Assembly: GCA_046290815.1 (NCBI GenBank)
Contig: JBKBUF010000025.1
Coordinates: 1-64,000, forward strand
Reading direction: 5' to 3'
DNA: 64,000 nucleotides
DNA from: JBKBUF01 sp046290815
Lineage (GTDB): Bacteria; Bacteroidota; Bacteroidia; Cytophagales; Cytophagaceae
Made by a program: the position numbers and the translations under genes. Each line of letters starts with the position of its first letter. Positions within the stretch are counted from its first letter, which is position 1. Positions 1 through 8,420 of this stretch are shown in pieces. Under the pieces are notes generated by a model. It was given only the letters and a program-made list of their open reading frames with translations. It had not been told where the DNA came from and ran no database searches.

Positions 1-1
1 C

Positions 2-121
2 GACAACAGCTGGAAAGCTGATAATATAGCTGATGGTATGTACTACTACTTCCTGAAGACCGGTTGCGGCAATGATGAATACAAGGGATGGTTGCATATC
101 CTTGGAAATGAGAATAATTAA
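2..121 (+). CDS. C-terminal end of a T9SS-secreted protein with gliding-associated (type B, CHU_C-like) sorting domain
   Basis: The open frame enters from the left edge and stops at TAA 119-121, so only the last 39 residues are visible. They contain DGMYYYFLKTGC followed by YKGWLHIL, the ending typical of the gliding-motility-associated C-terminal domain (CHU_C, type B) that directs proteins through the type IX secretion system. Inference: a large cell-surface or secreted protein starts left of the window. The catalytic or adhesive part is not visible, so no function is given. A terminator-like hairpin follows about 30 bases after the stop. Confidence 0.7.
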   Translation, partial: DNSWKADNIADGMYYYFLKTGCGNDEYKGWLHILGNENN

Positions 122-153
122 CAATTCTGGCTCTATTTTTCCTTAATATGTTT

Positions 154-190
154 GAAGGCTGTCGCTGCAAAGGGGCAGTCTTCTTTTTTT
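154..190 (+). terminator. Rho-independent terminator after the partial T9SS gene
   Basis: An 8-bp stem (GAAGGCTG at 154-161 with CAGTCTTC at 176-183, one G-T wobble) is followed directly by a T run at 184-190. It lies just past the stop of the truncated left-edge gene. Confidence 0.6.
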
Positions 191-491
191 GATATACTGT
201 ATAAGCCCCCGGATTCTGGAAAGTTGAACTGTATTATTTTTAATCGCCCCAATTTAATAATAACCACTTTTCATTTTAATATCTTTATAACCGTTTAATA
301 GTCAGATTACTTATTAATTAATTATTGTTATCTGTTTCTTTTGGGTTTTTGAATTGCAATTGGTATTCGCAACAGAATCAGCACGATACGTTGCGGGTAT
401 AAATGTGATATATAAAGCTATGTATTTTTGAATGATTCAACCTTCATTTAAGGAAAGGTATTACGGCTAATTATCATAAGAAAAATTTACA

Positions 492-527
492 ATAAAACCT
501 GTTTTTTCTGGAAATAACAGGTTTTAT
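492..527. repeat. 12-bp perfect inverted repeat (hairpin) in intergenic region
   Basis: ATAAAACCTGTT (492-503) and its exact reverse complement (516-527) are separated by 12 bases. There is no T run beyond the T's within the arm, so it is not a textbook terminator. It could be a two-way terminator, an operator or the stem of a small RNA. Confidence 0.5.
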
Positions 528-861
528 AAGATATGATCAAGGTTTACGATTTTGTTTGTTAGTCCTTTTTAAAATAAAATTCTTAAAAAAAATCATTTCG
601 GTATTAAAACGCAATACGCATCCCCTAAAACCCCTCAATTTTTAAATTAAACACATTTTTTAGTAATTAATCGAGGATTTTTTTGGGTTTCTATTGTGTT
701 ATTTCTACTTAATTATTGATGAATTTCCTTAAAAATTTTGCATTAGCGGCAGGCAGTGCTTTAACTTATCCTAAGAGATGCACGTAATCCCAGAAATAAA
801 GAGGATTTAAGGAAGAAGGGAAAAAAGAGCATAGAATCAAAATCATAAATTAAAAAATCAT

Positions 862-2895
862 ATGGCAAAAAATTCTCCAGTAAAAGAAGCTGAACCTTCA
901 AAAAAGGTAAATGGCGCACCAGAACTAATCCCTGTTAATGGGCCAGGCAATGGATCATCAGCTTTAAAGTCCACGCCAATTCCTGATTCGGATCTGGCCA
1001 GAAGATTTGAAAAAGTACCAACTCAAATATTTCCGGCAGCTAAAGATGCATCTAAAGCAGTTGCAGCAGAAATTGCTCAATTCATTAAAAGCAAGCAGAT
1101 TTTAGGCAAACCATGTGTTTTAGGATTGGCGACAGGATCTACCCCTAAAGGAGTTTACAATGAACTGATCAGAATGCACAAAGAGGAGGGATTGAGCTTC
1201 AGCAATGTAATCACCTTTAATCTGGACGAATATTATCCAATGGAGCCAGACTCCCTTCATAGTTATGTGAGATTTATGAAGGAGCAGTTATTTAATCATG
1301 TAGATATCAACCCTGAAAATTGCCATATACCTGACGGTACGCTTTCAATGGATAAAATTTCAGCTTACTGTAAAGAATATGAAAGAAAAATTGAAATGTA
1401 TGGAGGGATTGATCTTCAGCTTTTAGGTATAGGTGGTAATGGGCATATAGGTTTTAATGAACCTGGTGCTTTGATGAATAGTAAAACAAGGCTTGTCGCT
1501 CTGGATCATTCAACAAGAGCAGCAGCAAGTGAGGAGTTTAACGGACTTAATAATGTACCAAGAAAAGCAATAACCTTAGGAGTTAGCGCCATCATGAATG
1601 CCAAGAGAGTAATTATCATGGCACTTGGCGAAAGAAAAGCTAAAATTGCTAAATCGGCAATTGAGGGTCCTCTGACAGAACAGGTACCAGCATCATATTT
1701 ACAGCAGCATCCTAATGCAACATTCATGCTGGATGAAGCTTCAGCGAATGATCTTACAAGAGTTAAAACTCCATGGTTGGTTGATACCTGCATCTGGGAT
1801 AAGAAATTAATAAGAAAAGCGGTAACAGGTCTGGCAATCTCTTTAAAGAAGCCTGTACTTAAACTGACAGACAAAGATTATAATGATAATGGTATGGGAG
1901 ACCTGCTTGCTCAGCACGGTCCTGCATATCTTATCAATCTTGAAGTATTTAACCAATTACAAAATACCATTACAGGATGGCCGGGAGGAAAGCCGAATGC
2001 AGACGACTCAAAACGCCCGGAAAGAGCCAACCCTGCTAAGAAAAGAGTTATAATCTTCAGCCCTCACCCTGATGATGATATTATTTCCATGGGAGGTACT
2101 TTCATGAGATTACATGATCAGGGACACGATGTACATGTAGCTTACCAGACCTCCGGAAATATTGCGGTTGCTGATGATGAAGCTTTAAGATTTACAGAGT
2201 TCGTTTTCGACTTCAATAAAAAATTCAATATCAATAACTCTGACATTGCTTCTCTTTATGAAAAAGCATATAAAGCTTTGAAGAATAAAAAGCAAAGTGA
2301 GAAAGATATACCGGAGGTAAGATATGTGAAAGGTTTGATCAGACAAGGTGAAGCAAAGGCGACCTGCAGATTTGTAGGTATTCCTGATGAAAATGCTCAC
2401 TTCATGAACATGCCTTTTTATGAAACAGGTCAGATTCAGAAGAAGCCAATAGGTGAGGAAGATATAGTTCTTACTATGGAATTGATTGAAAGAATTAAGC
2501 CTCACCAGATTTATGCAGCGGGAGACCTTGCCGATCCGCATGGGACACACAAAGTATGTCTAGATGCTGTATTTGCAGCTCTGAAAAGATTAAAAGAGAA
2601 AAATCCTGATTGGATAAAAGATTGCTGGTTGTGGTTGTACAGAGGTGCATGGCAGGAGTGGGATGTTGATCAGATAGAAATGGCAGTACCTATGAGCCCG
2701 GATCAGGTGTTGAAGAAGAGATACGGAATATTTAAACATCAATCACAAAAAGATGGTGTAGTATTCCAGGGATCAGATAGCAGGGAGTTCTGGCAAAGAG
2801 CAGAAGAAAGAAACAGGACCACTGCTGATTTATACAATAAGCTTGGACTTGCTGAATATGAGGCGATGGAAGCATTTGTGAGATATCACTATTAA
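862..2895 (+). CDS. nagB: Glucosamine-6-phosphate deaminase fused to a PIG-L/LmbE-family deacetylase domain
   Basis: 677 residues with two enzyme modules. Residues ~55-320 are a NagB domain (glucosamine-6-phosphate to fructose-6-phosphate plus ammonia): ATGSTP at 90-95, LDEYY at 121-125 and GGNGHIGFNEP at 191-201. Residues ~390-677 are a PIG-L/LmbE metal-dependent deacetylase domain: SPHPDDD near 400 and DPHGTH near 558. The first ~50 residues are a low-complexity Pro/Asn/Ser-rich extension without signal features, so the protein should be cytoplasmic. Known: such fusions occur in Bacteroidetes. Inference: the second domain may deacetylate GlcNAc-6-phosphate, coupling both steps in one chain and feeding chitin-derived sugar into glycolysis. 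Which substrate the PIG-L part uses cannot be read from the sequence. The ATG at 862 has no strong ribosome-binding site. Confidence 0.9.
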   Translation: MAKNSPVKEAEPSKKVNGAPELIPVNGPGNGSSALKSTPIPDSDLARRFEKVPTQIFPAAKDASKAVAAEIAQFIKSKQILGKPCVLGLATGSTPKGVYNELIRMHKEEGLSFSNVITFNLDEYYPMEPDSLHSYVRFMKEQLFNHVDINPENCHIPDGTLSMDKISAYCKEYERKIEMYGGIDLQLLGIGGNGHIGFNEPGALMNSKTRLVALDHSTRAAASEEFNGLNNVPRKAITLGVSAIMNAKRVIIMALGERKAKIAKSAIEGPLTEQVPASYLQQHPNATFMLDEASANDLTRVKTPWLVDTCIWDKKLIRKAVTGLAISLKKPVLKLTDKDYNDNGMGDLLAQHGPAYLINLEVFNQLQNTITGWPGGKPNADDSKRPERANPAKKRVIIFSPHPDDDIISMGGTFMRLHDQGHDVHVAYQTSGNIAVADDEALRFTEFVFDFNKKFNINNSDIASLYEKAYKALKNKKQSEKDIPEVRYVKGLIRQGEAKATCRFVGIPDENAHFMNMPFYETGQIQKKPIGEEDIVLTMELIERIKPHQIYAAGDLADPHGTHKVCLDAVFAALKRLKEKNPDWIKDCWLWLYRGAWQEWDVDQIEMAVPMSPDQVLKKRYGIFKHQSQKDGVVFQGSDSREFWQRAEERNRTTADLYNKLGLAEYEAMEAFVRYHY

Positions 2896-2917
2896 TCTAA
2901 ATACAAAACTATAAGAT

Positions 2918-2940
2918 CAGGAGTCTCTTTGAGACTCCTG
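2918..2940 (+). terminator. Perfect 10-bp hairpin between nagB and the next gene
   Basis: CAGGAGTCTC (2918-2927), loop TTT, then the exact complement at 2931-2940. It lies 22 bases after the nagB stop and 30 bases before the next ATG. There is no T run, so it may be an RNA-stabilising or partial termination element rather than a full terminator. Confidence 0.4.
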
Positions 2941-2970
2941 AATATTACAAACCTCAAAAATCTCGGAACT

Positions 2971-3591
2971 ATGAATTACCTTGCACACTTCTTGCTCTCT
3001 AAAGAATCACCTTCCTCTCTTGTAGGAAATTATGTTGGTGAAATGGTTACAGTCAAAGATTTTGACAAATATGCAGAACCCATTAAAGAAGGGATATTTT
3101 TTCATAATGCTGTTGATCATTTTACACACAATCATCCTGTTGTTTTAAAAAGCAGACAAAGGTTGAATAATAAATATTATAAATATGGTAAAACCATTAT
3201 TGATATTTATTTCGACCATTTTCTTGCTGCAAACTGGTCTCAATATTCAGAGGTTCCGTTGGAAGAATTTACAACTGAGTGTTATAATACATTGCTTGAG
3301 TATCATTCGATATTGCCATACAAAGCAAAATATCTTTTACCATACCTGGTGAGCAGTAACTGGCTTTTAAATTTCCAGACAGTAGCAGGACTTCACCAGG
3401 CATTAAAAGATATGGACAGAAGATCAAGCCTAAGTTTTCCTGTAATGTACATCATTGAAGATTTGATAGAAAAGTACGCTTATTTTAAAGAGGATTTCTT
3501 TGAGTTTTTCCCTGAGTTGCTTAATCACATTACCGAACTTAAAGCCACTACAGAGAAATACGAGAACTTAGTAGGTGCAAAGTCATATTAG
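2971..3591 (+). CDS. acpH: ACP phosphodiesterase-like protein (AcpH/DUF479 family)
   Basis: 206 residues from ATG 2971, beginning MNYLAHFLLS, which is the usual family start. An upstream TTG at 2929 would extend the frame but falls inside the hairpin loop and is rejected. The family signature FFHNAVDHFTHNHP lies near residues 46-60, followed by an arginine-containing helix and DIYFDHFLAANW. Known: AcpH removes the 4'-phosphopantetheine arm from acyl carrier protein and belongs to the HD-like hydrolases. Activity in Bacteroidetes homologues is mostly inferred. The protein is soluble and cytoplasmic, with no signal peptide. A strong terminator follows, so nagB-acpH may be one transcription unit interrupted by the hairpin at 2918. 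Confidence 0.75.
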   Translation: MNYLAHFLLSKESPSSLVGNYVGEMVTVKDFDKYAEPIKEGIFFHNAVDHFTHNHPVVLKSRQRLNNKYYKYGKTIIDIYFDHFLAANWSQYSEVPLEEFTTECYNTLLEYHSILPYKAKYLLPYLVSSNWLLNFQTVAGLHQALKDMDRRSSLSFPVMYIIEDLIEKYAYFKEDFFEFFPELLNHITELKATTEKYENLVGAKSY

Positions 3592-3618
3592 TAATAGTTT
3601 ATATTTGGTTACATTTGG

Positions 3619-3648
3619 AATCTTACCGGTCTCCGGTAAGATTTTTTT
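3619..3648 (+). terminator. Rho-independent terminator after acpH-like gene
   Basis: An 11-bp perfect stem (3619-3629 with 3633-3643, core TCTTACCGG/CCGGTAAGA), a 3-base loop and a T run to 3648. It faces the minus-strand terminator at 3655-3688, so the two convergent units end back to back. Confidence 0.9.
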
Positions 3649-3654
3649 ATACAT

Positions 3655-3688
3655 AAAAACAGGCCCGGAAAAAGCCTTCCCGGACCTG
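3655..3688 (-). terminator. Rho-independent terminator of the minus-strand glycosidase gene
   Basis: Read on the minus strand, CAGGTCCGG (3688-3680) pairs with CCGGGCCTG (3668-3660) with one T-G wobble, followed by five T's (3659-3655). It sits 8 bases past the stop of the gene ending at 3697. Confidence 0.85.
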
Positions 3689-3696
3689 AAACCAAA

Positions 3697-6066
3697 CTAC
3701 CTGGTGATAACCAGTTTTGATATATACGTATGCTGTGAATTTTTTATCGTGATAATATACATTCCGGATGAAATATTTTTTAAGTCTAACATGTTGCTAC
3801 CGGAAACCATCTTTTGCGCAGGCATAACCGGGTCTAGGTCAAGCGTTGTAATGCTGACTTCAAATTCCTGATTTTTATCAGGTAAATTAATGTTTATCCA
3901 ATCATTTGCAGGATTAGGGTAAAAGTTGAAACTGTATAATTGGTTATCCTCTGTTTGATTTATGTCTCCTTGTCTGAAGGCCGGACATGAGGTGCCCGAA
4001 ACATAAGTATGAGGATTTGCAGATGAGTTTCTCTCTGTAGTGGTTGTACCTACTCTGTAAGTAAAATAGAAAGTGACTGTAGCACCTGCCGGTACCGAAA
4101 TTTCTTTGGTAAAGCTGCCTGATACCGGGTCCATATAGATACCTATGTTTCCACCGCTATTCACTCTGTAAGTAAGAATTACCATATTAGTGCCTGCAAT
4201 CGCTGTTCCCGGATTAAATCTTATCTTAACTGTATTTCCGGATGAATAGGCATTATAGGTATAGTCATTATTGGCAGCAGTGCCGGAACAGCTTGAATTG
4301 GTAATGGTTGCTCTTGAAAATGAAAAGTAATTGATGTTAAAATCACCACTGTTCATAGCCAGTCTCACAACCCTTATTCCTTGGGTTAAGGATATGTTTC
4401 TTATTGTAACGGTTTGCCAGTTTTGCCATCCGCCTGTGTTTGGAACGCTAATGGTCCCTGATACATTTATTCTGTCTATTTCCAATTGGAAACTTCTTCC
4501 GCTATTCATAGTTGCAACTCTTAAGTCCAGATTATATGTACCCGTTTCTTTAACATCAACAGTGTATTCAAGCCATTCTCCTGTAGATATCCATCCAACA
4601 TTAAATCCACCTCCTGCATCAGAGCAAGCTTGTATGTCAACATCGTTCGTCCTGAATACTCCGCCGGTATTGCCGGTAGTAAGGTCGTTATATGCTATTC
4701 CCTGACCGCCGTTGTCATAGTGCTCTGCTTCAATTCTGCCCGGGATGGAAGCTGGGGTTCCACCGTATGGAGATCTTACCGGAGGTGGAGGAGGTGCATT
4801 TACCGATCTGAAGGGACAGTTAGCTGTTGCAACATTTCCCGCACCATCTCTTATATATACGTAAAGTCTGTAGTTACCTAAAGTAGAAGGAATGCGTATT
4901 GTTGCTGAACTTCCGGAAGCAGTTACTACAGAGCCTGCTATTGGTTGTAGTTCCTGCTCAAAATCACCACCACTGGTGTTTGCCTGACTTTCGGGCATTA
5001 CCACCCATTCATAAGTCAGGCGGTCACCTTCTCTGTCTGTTGCAGGTGCTGTGGCTGTAAAGCTATATCCTGCGCCAAGACTGATACTTTGATTAGCGAT
5101 TTTACCATCAAATGTGATGCTTTGAACAACAGGCCCTCTGTTTGCGGGCCATCTTCCTGACCAAAAATATTCCATAGCATCTACAGTAGGAGTTTCTTCA
5201 CCTGATTTCAGGTGCATGCTATACCAGGTAATAGTTCTTTCCTGTTTATGCCCCCATTTGAAAGCAAATGAACCAAGGCACATTGCTCTGTCGCCTGATA
5301 TCACATTGTTGTTGTTTTGGTACATGGTTGCTTTCTCGGTACTGGTTTGTTCTATCGGTGCTCCCCAAGCAGTAGTAGGAACAGCCCAATGTCCGATAGG
5401 TCCATACTCTGTTACCATGTATGGTTTAGTCCACCCCGCATTTCTCACCATTTGTGGTACTCCTGATAAAGATCCATAATAGTTAATCCCAACAACATGA
5501 ATATCCGGAACCATAGATTTAAGTGTGCTGCTTAATGAAGTGCCAAACCCTGCTGTTACTGTCATGCTAGGGTGGTTAGGATCAAGTTCCTTAATCAGTT
5601 TGGCAATATCATTCACAGCGGTCCATACTTTGGTATTGCTGGTACCTAAGTGAACCTCATTTCCTACGCCCCACATGAGTAAGGCCGGATGGTTTCTGTA
5701 TTTGATAATATCTTGTTTGCATCTTTCATACTGAGCAGCCACTCTTGCTGGATCATCATAAAAGGTCGGATTGTTCCGCGGGTGGACTATGTGCAGGCCA
5801 AGTAATACGGTAAGGCCATTTCTTTGTGCCTCATCCAATATGGCCTGTGCGTTTCCTGTTCCCCATGTTCTTACACAGTTTCCACCGTAGGATCTTATAC
5901 TACTCATGTAGTCTGTACCTCCGGCACCTTTGACATAATAAGGCTGACCACCCCTTAATAATTGGTAGCCAGAAGTGCCTGACCGGATTTCTACTCTTAC
6001 AGCCTGGCTGTAACTTTGAAATGCTATAAATAAGCATTGAAAGAAAATAATTGCTTTTGTTTTCAT
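3697..6066 (-). CDS. Secreted TIM-barrel glycoside hydrolase (GH2/GH5-like, clan A) with CBM6 and T9SS sorting domain
   Basis: 789 residues. Signal peptide 1-21 (hydrophobic, ending YSQA). Residues ~30-310 form a (beta/alpha)8 glycosidase barrel: the acid/base Glu is probably E137 in WGVGNEVH and the nucleophile E220 in MVTEYGP, the two-Glu arrangement of retaining clan-A enzymes. It resembles the GH2 catalytic barrel but lacks the flanking GH2 sandwich domains. Residues ~435-575 are a CBM6 (RIEAEHYDNGG start, aromatic-rich). A further beta-sandwich follows at ~580-700. Residues ~715-789 are a type A T9SS sorting domain (FYPNPAN through SGMYIITI). Inference: a cell-surface or secreted beta-glycanase; the substrate is not determined. 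Transcribed alone, with its own terminator. Confidence 0.8.
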   Translation of the reverse strand: MKTKAIIFFQCLFIAFQSYSQAVRVEIRSGTSGYQLLRGGQPYYVKGAGGTDYMSSIRSYGGNCVRTWGTGNAQAILDEAQRNGLTVLLGLHIVHPRNNPTFYDDPARVAAQYERCKQDIIKYRNHPALLMWGVGNEVHLGTSNTKVWTAVNDIAKLIKELDPNHPSMTVTAGFGTSLSSTLKSMVPDIHVVGINYYGSLSGVPQMVRNAGWTKPYMVTEYGPIGHWAVPTTAWGAPIEQTSTEKATMYQNNNNVISGDRAMCLGSFAFKWGHKQERTITWYSMHLKSGEETPTVDAMEYFWSGRWPANRGPVVQSITFDGKIANQSISLGAGYSFTATAPATDREGDRLTYEWVVMPESQANTSGGDFEQELQPIAGSVVTASGSSATIRIPSTLGNYRLYVYIRDGAGNVATANCPFRSVNAPPPPPVRSPYGGTPASIPGRIEAEHYDNGGQGIAYNDLTTGNTGGVFRTNDVDIQACSDAGGGFNVGWISTGEWLEYTVDVKETGTYNLDLRVATMNSGRSFQLEIDRINVSGTISVPNTGGWQNWQTVTIRNISLTQGIRVVRLAMNSGDFNINYFSFSRATITNSSCSGTAANNDYTYNAYSSGNTVKIRFNPGTAIAGTNMVILTYRVNSGGNIGIYMDPVSGSFTKEISVPAGATVTFYFTYRVGTTTTERNSSANPHTYVSGTSCPAFRQGDINQTEDNQLYSFNFYPNPANDWININLPDKNQEFEVSITTLDLDPVMPAQKMVSGSNMLDLKNISSGMYIITIKNSQHTYISKLVITR

Positions 6067-6424
6067 ATTCCTTAATTGGTTTGTTGAAACAATTGAATAA
6101 TTCTTTTGTCTGAAAGATTATGTTCAATGCTTCCCGCAATAGCAATTATTTTCTTAAATAAAGTTAAGGCAAGCTATATTTTAATAGGATAAACATTCAT
6201 CATGATGGATGCCTATTTGACAATTTAATTTTTGTCAATTAAATGATTATCAGACAGGATCGGATAAATGGATTTGATTTGTAAAGGCTCGTGACTGACA
6301 AATTTTACGTGTAATTCGCAATGTTAAAGTGTTCGGGTGTTAAAATGTTCAACTGTTCTGGTGATAAAGTTGTAATAACCAAAACACGCTAACACCTTAA
6401 CACATTAACACTCTAACACTCCTT
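6067..6424. other. Intergenic region with a periodic GTGTTA repeat
   Basis: 358 bases between two minus-strand genes. The right third is the imperfect inverted array of GTGTTA-type units at 6322-6421, described separately. The left part, upstream of the glycosidase gene, is A/T-rich; I saw no exact TAnnTTTG box on the minus strand. Confidence 0.5.
6322..6421. repeat. Imperfect inverted array of short GTGTTAA-like units
   Basis: The right arm (6382-6421) contains AACAC or TAACAC spaced 8-9 bases apart (AACACG, TAACACC, TAACACA, TAACACT, TAACACT). The left arm (6322-6362) carries the complementary GTGTT/TGTT units at the same spacing. The two arms can fold into a long imperfect hairpin with a loop of about 19 bases. 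It begins four bases past the stop of the minus-strand gene at 6425, so it may serve as its 3' end. Confidence 0.6.
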
Positions 6425-8377
6425 TTATTTCTTCACCAGCTTATCTACAAAAGTTTGGTCCCCGGTAAATACTTTGATCAAATAGGTTCCTTTGGCAAAA
6501 TCTTGCCCCAGTGAGGTTTTGATTAAATTTTCTCCATAATACTTTTCATTATAGAGTATCCTTCCTAAAACATCTGTCAGTATAATTTCTGCGAAATCAG
6601 TTCCGGAAATGTTTATTTCAAATTGATCAGAAGAAGGATTGGGATGAATTTTTACTGAGGAGTTTATAAGCCTGATGTGTGCTTGCGGACTGATTTCTTT
6701 TTCACCATTGAAATCATGTTGAATCAAACGATAGTATAGGTTTTCTGCATAAGAATGGGTATCAGTAAATTTGTAAAATTGCAATTCTTTACTGTCTCCT
6801 TTACTTTTAACATAACCTATAGTTTGAAAGTTAATTCCGTCTTCAGAAACCTGAACTTCAAAATAGTCATTGTTTATTTCTGATGAAGTAGTCCAGGTGA
6901 GTTCGATATTTCCATTCACCTTTTGTGCTGAAATATTTAACCATGTGACAGGTGTTATGCATCCTGTATTTACAGTTGTAGAAGCTGTCCATGTATGTCC
7001 GCAAACGGCATCATTAAAGCTGACAGTTACATTATAATTCCCGGGCGCTGTATAATTGTGAGAAGGTGCAACGGCATTTGAGGTATTGCCATCACCGAAG
7101 TTCCAGGTAAAAGTGCCAGGGTTTGCTGTTACATTATCCAGAAAATAATTCCTGAAGATATGGTTGAAGTTTGCATTGCATCCGGTCACGGAGGCATTGA
7201 TCGAAGGTGTATTAGGAGAAAGCCATACCATATTACTTAAGCCTCTGAATATAGAAGCTCCTGATGGAAGTGCCGCAGTACTATAGGTTGCAGCACCGTT
7301 AGGATTAGAAATAATTCCGATATTTGTTCCGGTAGGAGAAGTATATATTTTGCCATCCGGTCCCATTTGGAGACTCCATGACGCTGAACCTGCTACTGTA
7401 CCTACTGTCCCTGTTGCAATATCTACATATCTAACCAAACCACCGGTCCATAATGCTCCTGCGCCGTTATAATAAATTCTGTTTCCATCCGGTGAAAATT
7501 CAAGTCCTACACCACCTTCAGTAGTGTTGAATCTCCTGAGTTCTCCGCCTACTGCTCCAGTCGATCGGTTGAAACTGTGAACAACTACAATGCCACCTGA
7601 ATGATATGCAATTTTGTCCTGGCAGGGACTTAACTTCAGATAAGATTGGGTACTGGTGGTATTGGTTACATTTGCACCCACAGTATAATTGGTAGGGCCC
7701 GTCATGCCTGTGGATGTGAATCTCCATACTCTGAATGTATTGGTTGCCGTTTTATCATGTATAATAACCCAGTAACCTCCTTGTCCGTCTGTTCCACCGG
7801 TGATTGCCTCTCCGGGAAAGCTTCCCGGAGCAAGTTGTGTTGGTCCTGCATTATATACAACATTAGTACCGGTTCCGGTAAATCGATAAAGGTTCACTCC
7901 TCTGCCTGTACAGTTACCCCCTGTTTCATCGTTCGCTAAAACCAGATAGAATGCATTGGAAGGACTTGCCGGATCAGGAAAGGCAATCCCACCACCTGTA
8001 GATGAAGATGCACATGTGTTATCTCCCGTATTGTTAAAGTTTCGGATAAAATTTGACCATGAACCTGCCGAAGCACCATTATATGCAAATGTAGTATTAG
8101 TATAAAGAGCAACATCTCCGTTGCTAAAGCAGACGCTGGTAGATGCCTCAGGAGAAGGGACAGTATTGGTTACCCGACTACCATAGGTTGGGGCTCCTGA
8201 AGAAGGAAAGCTACCACTGGGGAAAATAGCTCTTCCCCCATCACCAAAAGCCCAGTCCGGAGATAAGGAGTATGGTGATATTTGGGCATTAGACCAGGAT
8301 GCTAAATGCATACCTGTAAACAATATCAACAGGAAAGTATAATTCCTGCTGACATTTATCAGCGTTGAAAATTTCAT
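6425..8377 (-). CDS. Secreted beta-propeller-like protein with PKD domain and T9SS sorting domain
   Basis: 650 residues. N-terminal signal peptide ending SWSNA-Q (about 1-31). Residues ~35-385 show repeated sheet motifs such as LEFSPDGNRIYY and MGPDGKIYTS, as in WD40/YVTN-type propellers. A PKD domain follows (~395-475, TWNFGDGNTSN), then a linker sandwich (~480-565) and a type A T9SS sorting domain (~574-650, KIHPNPSSD through FAKGTYLIKVF). No catalytic motif was recognised, so the role is probably binding, adhesion or structure at the cell surface (inference). It is a shorter paralogue of the gene immediately upstream (8421-11153): NTFRVWRFTS versus NTFRVYRATS, and the same order of modules. 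The 43-base gap suggests co-transcription. Confidence 0.75.
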   Translation of the reverse strand: MKFSTLINVSRNYTFLLILFTGMHLASWSNAQISPYSLSPDWAFGDGGRAIFPSGSFPSSGAPTYGSRVTNTVPSPEASTSVCFSNGDVALYTNTTFAYNGASAGSWSNFIRNFNNTGDNTCASSSTGGGIAFPDPASPSNAFYLVLANDETGGNCTGRGVNLYRFTGTGTNVVYNAGPTQLAPGSFPGEAITGGTDGQGGYWVIIHDKTATNTFRVWRFTSTGMTGPTNYTVGANVTNTTSTQSYLKLSPCQDKIAYHSGGIVVVHSFNRSTGAVGGELRRFNTTEGGVGLEFSPDGNRIYYNGAGALWTGGLVRYVDIATGTVGTVAGSASWSLQMGPDGKIYTSPTGTNIGIISNPNGAATYSTAALPSGASIFRGLSNMVWLSPNTPSINASVTGCNANFNHIFRNYFLDNVTANPGTFTWNFGDGNTSNAVAPSHNYTAPGNYNVTVSFNDAVCGHTWTASTTVNTGCITPVTWLNISAQKVNGNIELTWTTSSEINNDYFEVQVSEDGINFQTIGYVKSKGDSKELQFYKFTDTHSYAENLYYRLIQHDFNGEKEISPQAHIRLINSSVKIHPNPSSDQFEINISGTDFAEIILTDVLGRILYNEKYYGENLIKTSLGQDFAKGTYLIKVFTGDQTFVDKLVKK

Positions 8378-8420
8378 AGTTGTAACGGTTTGTATTGGTT
8401 ATAAACAATAACTTATTCCA

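Larger units (their letters stand above)
122..861. other. Long AT-rich intergenic region upstream of nagB
   Basis: About 740 bases without a credible gene on either strand. It holds the terminator at 154-190, a TATTTTTG box at 423-430 that fits the Bacteroidetes -7 consensus TAnnTTTG but has no well-spaced TTTG partner, and a 12-bp perfect inverted repeat at 492-527. The 330 bases before nagB are A/T-rich with no clear Shine-Dalgarno. A small RNA or a long 5' leader is possible but not shown. Confidence 0.5.

Noticed and set aside
2929..2970. Upstream TTG start for the AcpH-like gene
   Set aside because: The TTG falls in the loop of a perfect hairpin, and the added residues are outside the family fold. 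ATG 2971 gives the typical MNYLAH start.
6322..6421. CRISPR array
   Set aside because: Units are only 6-9 bases with no constant 20-40 base spacers, and no cas genes are near.
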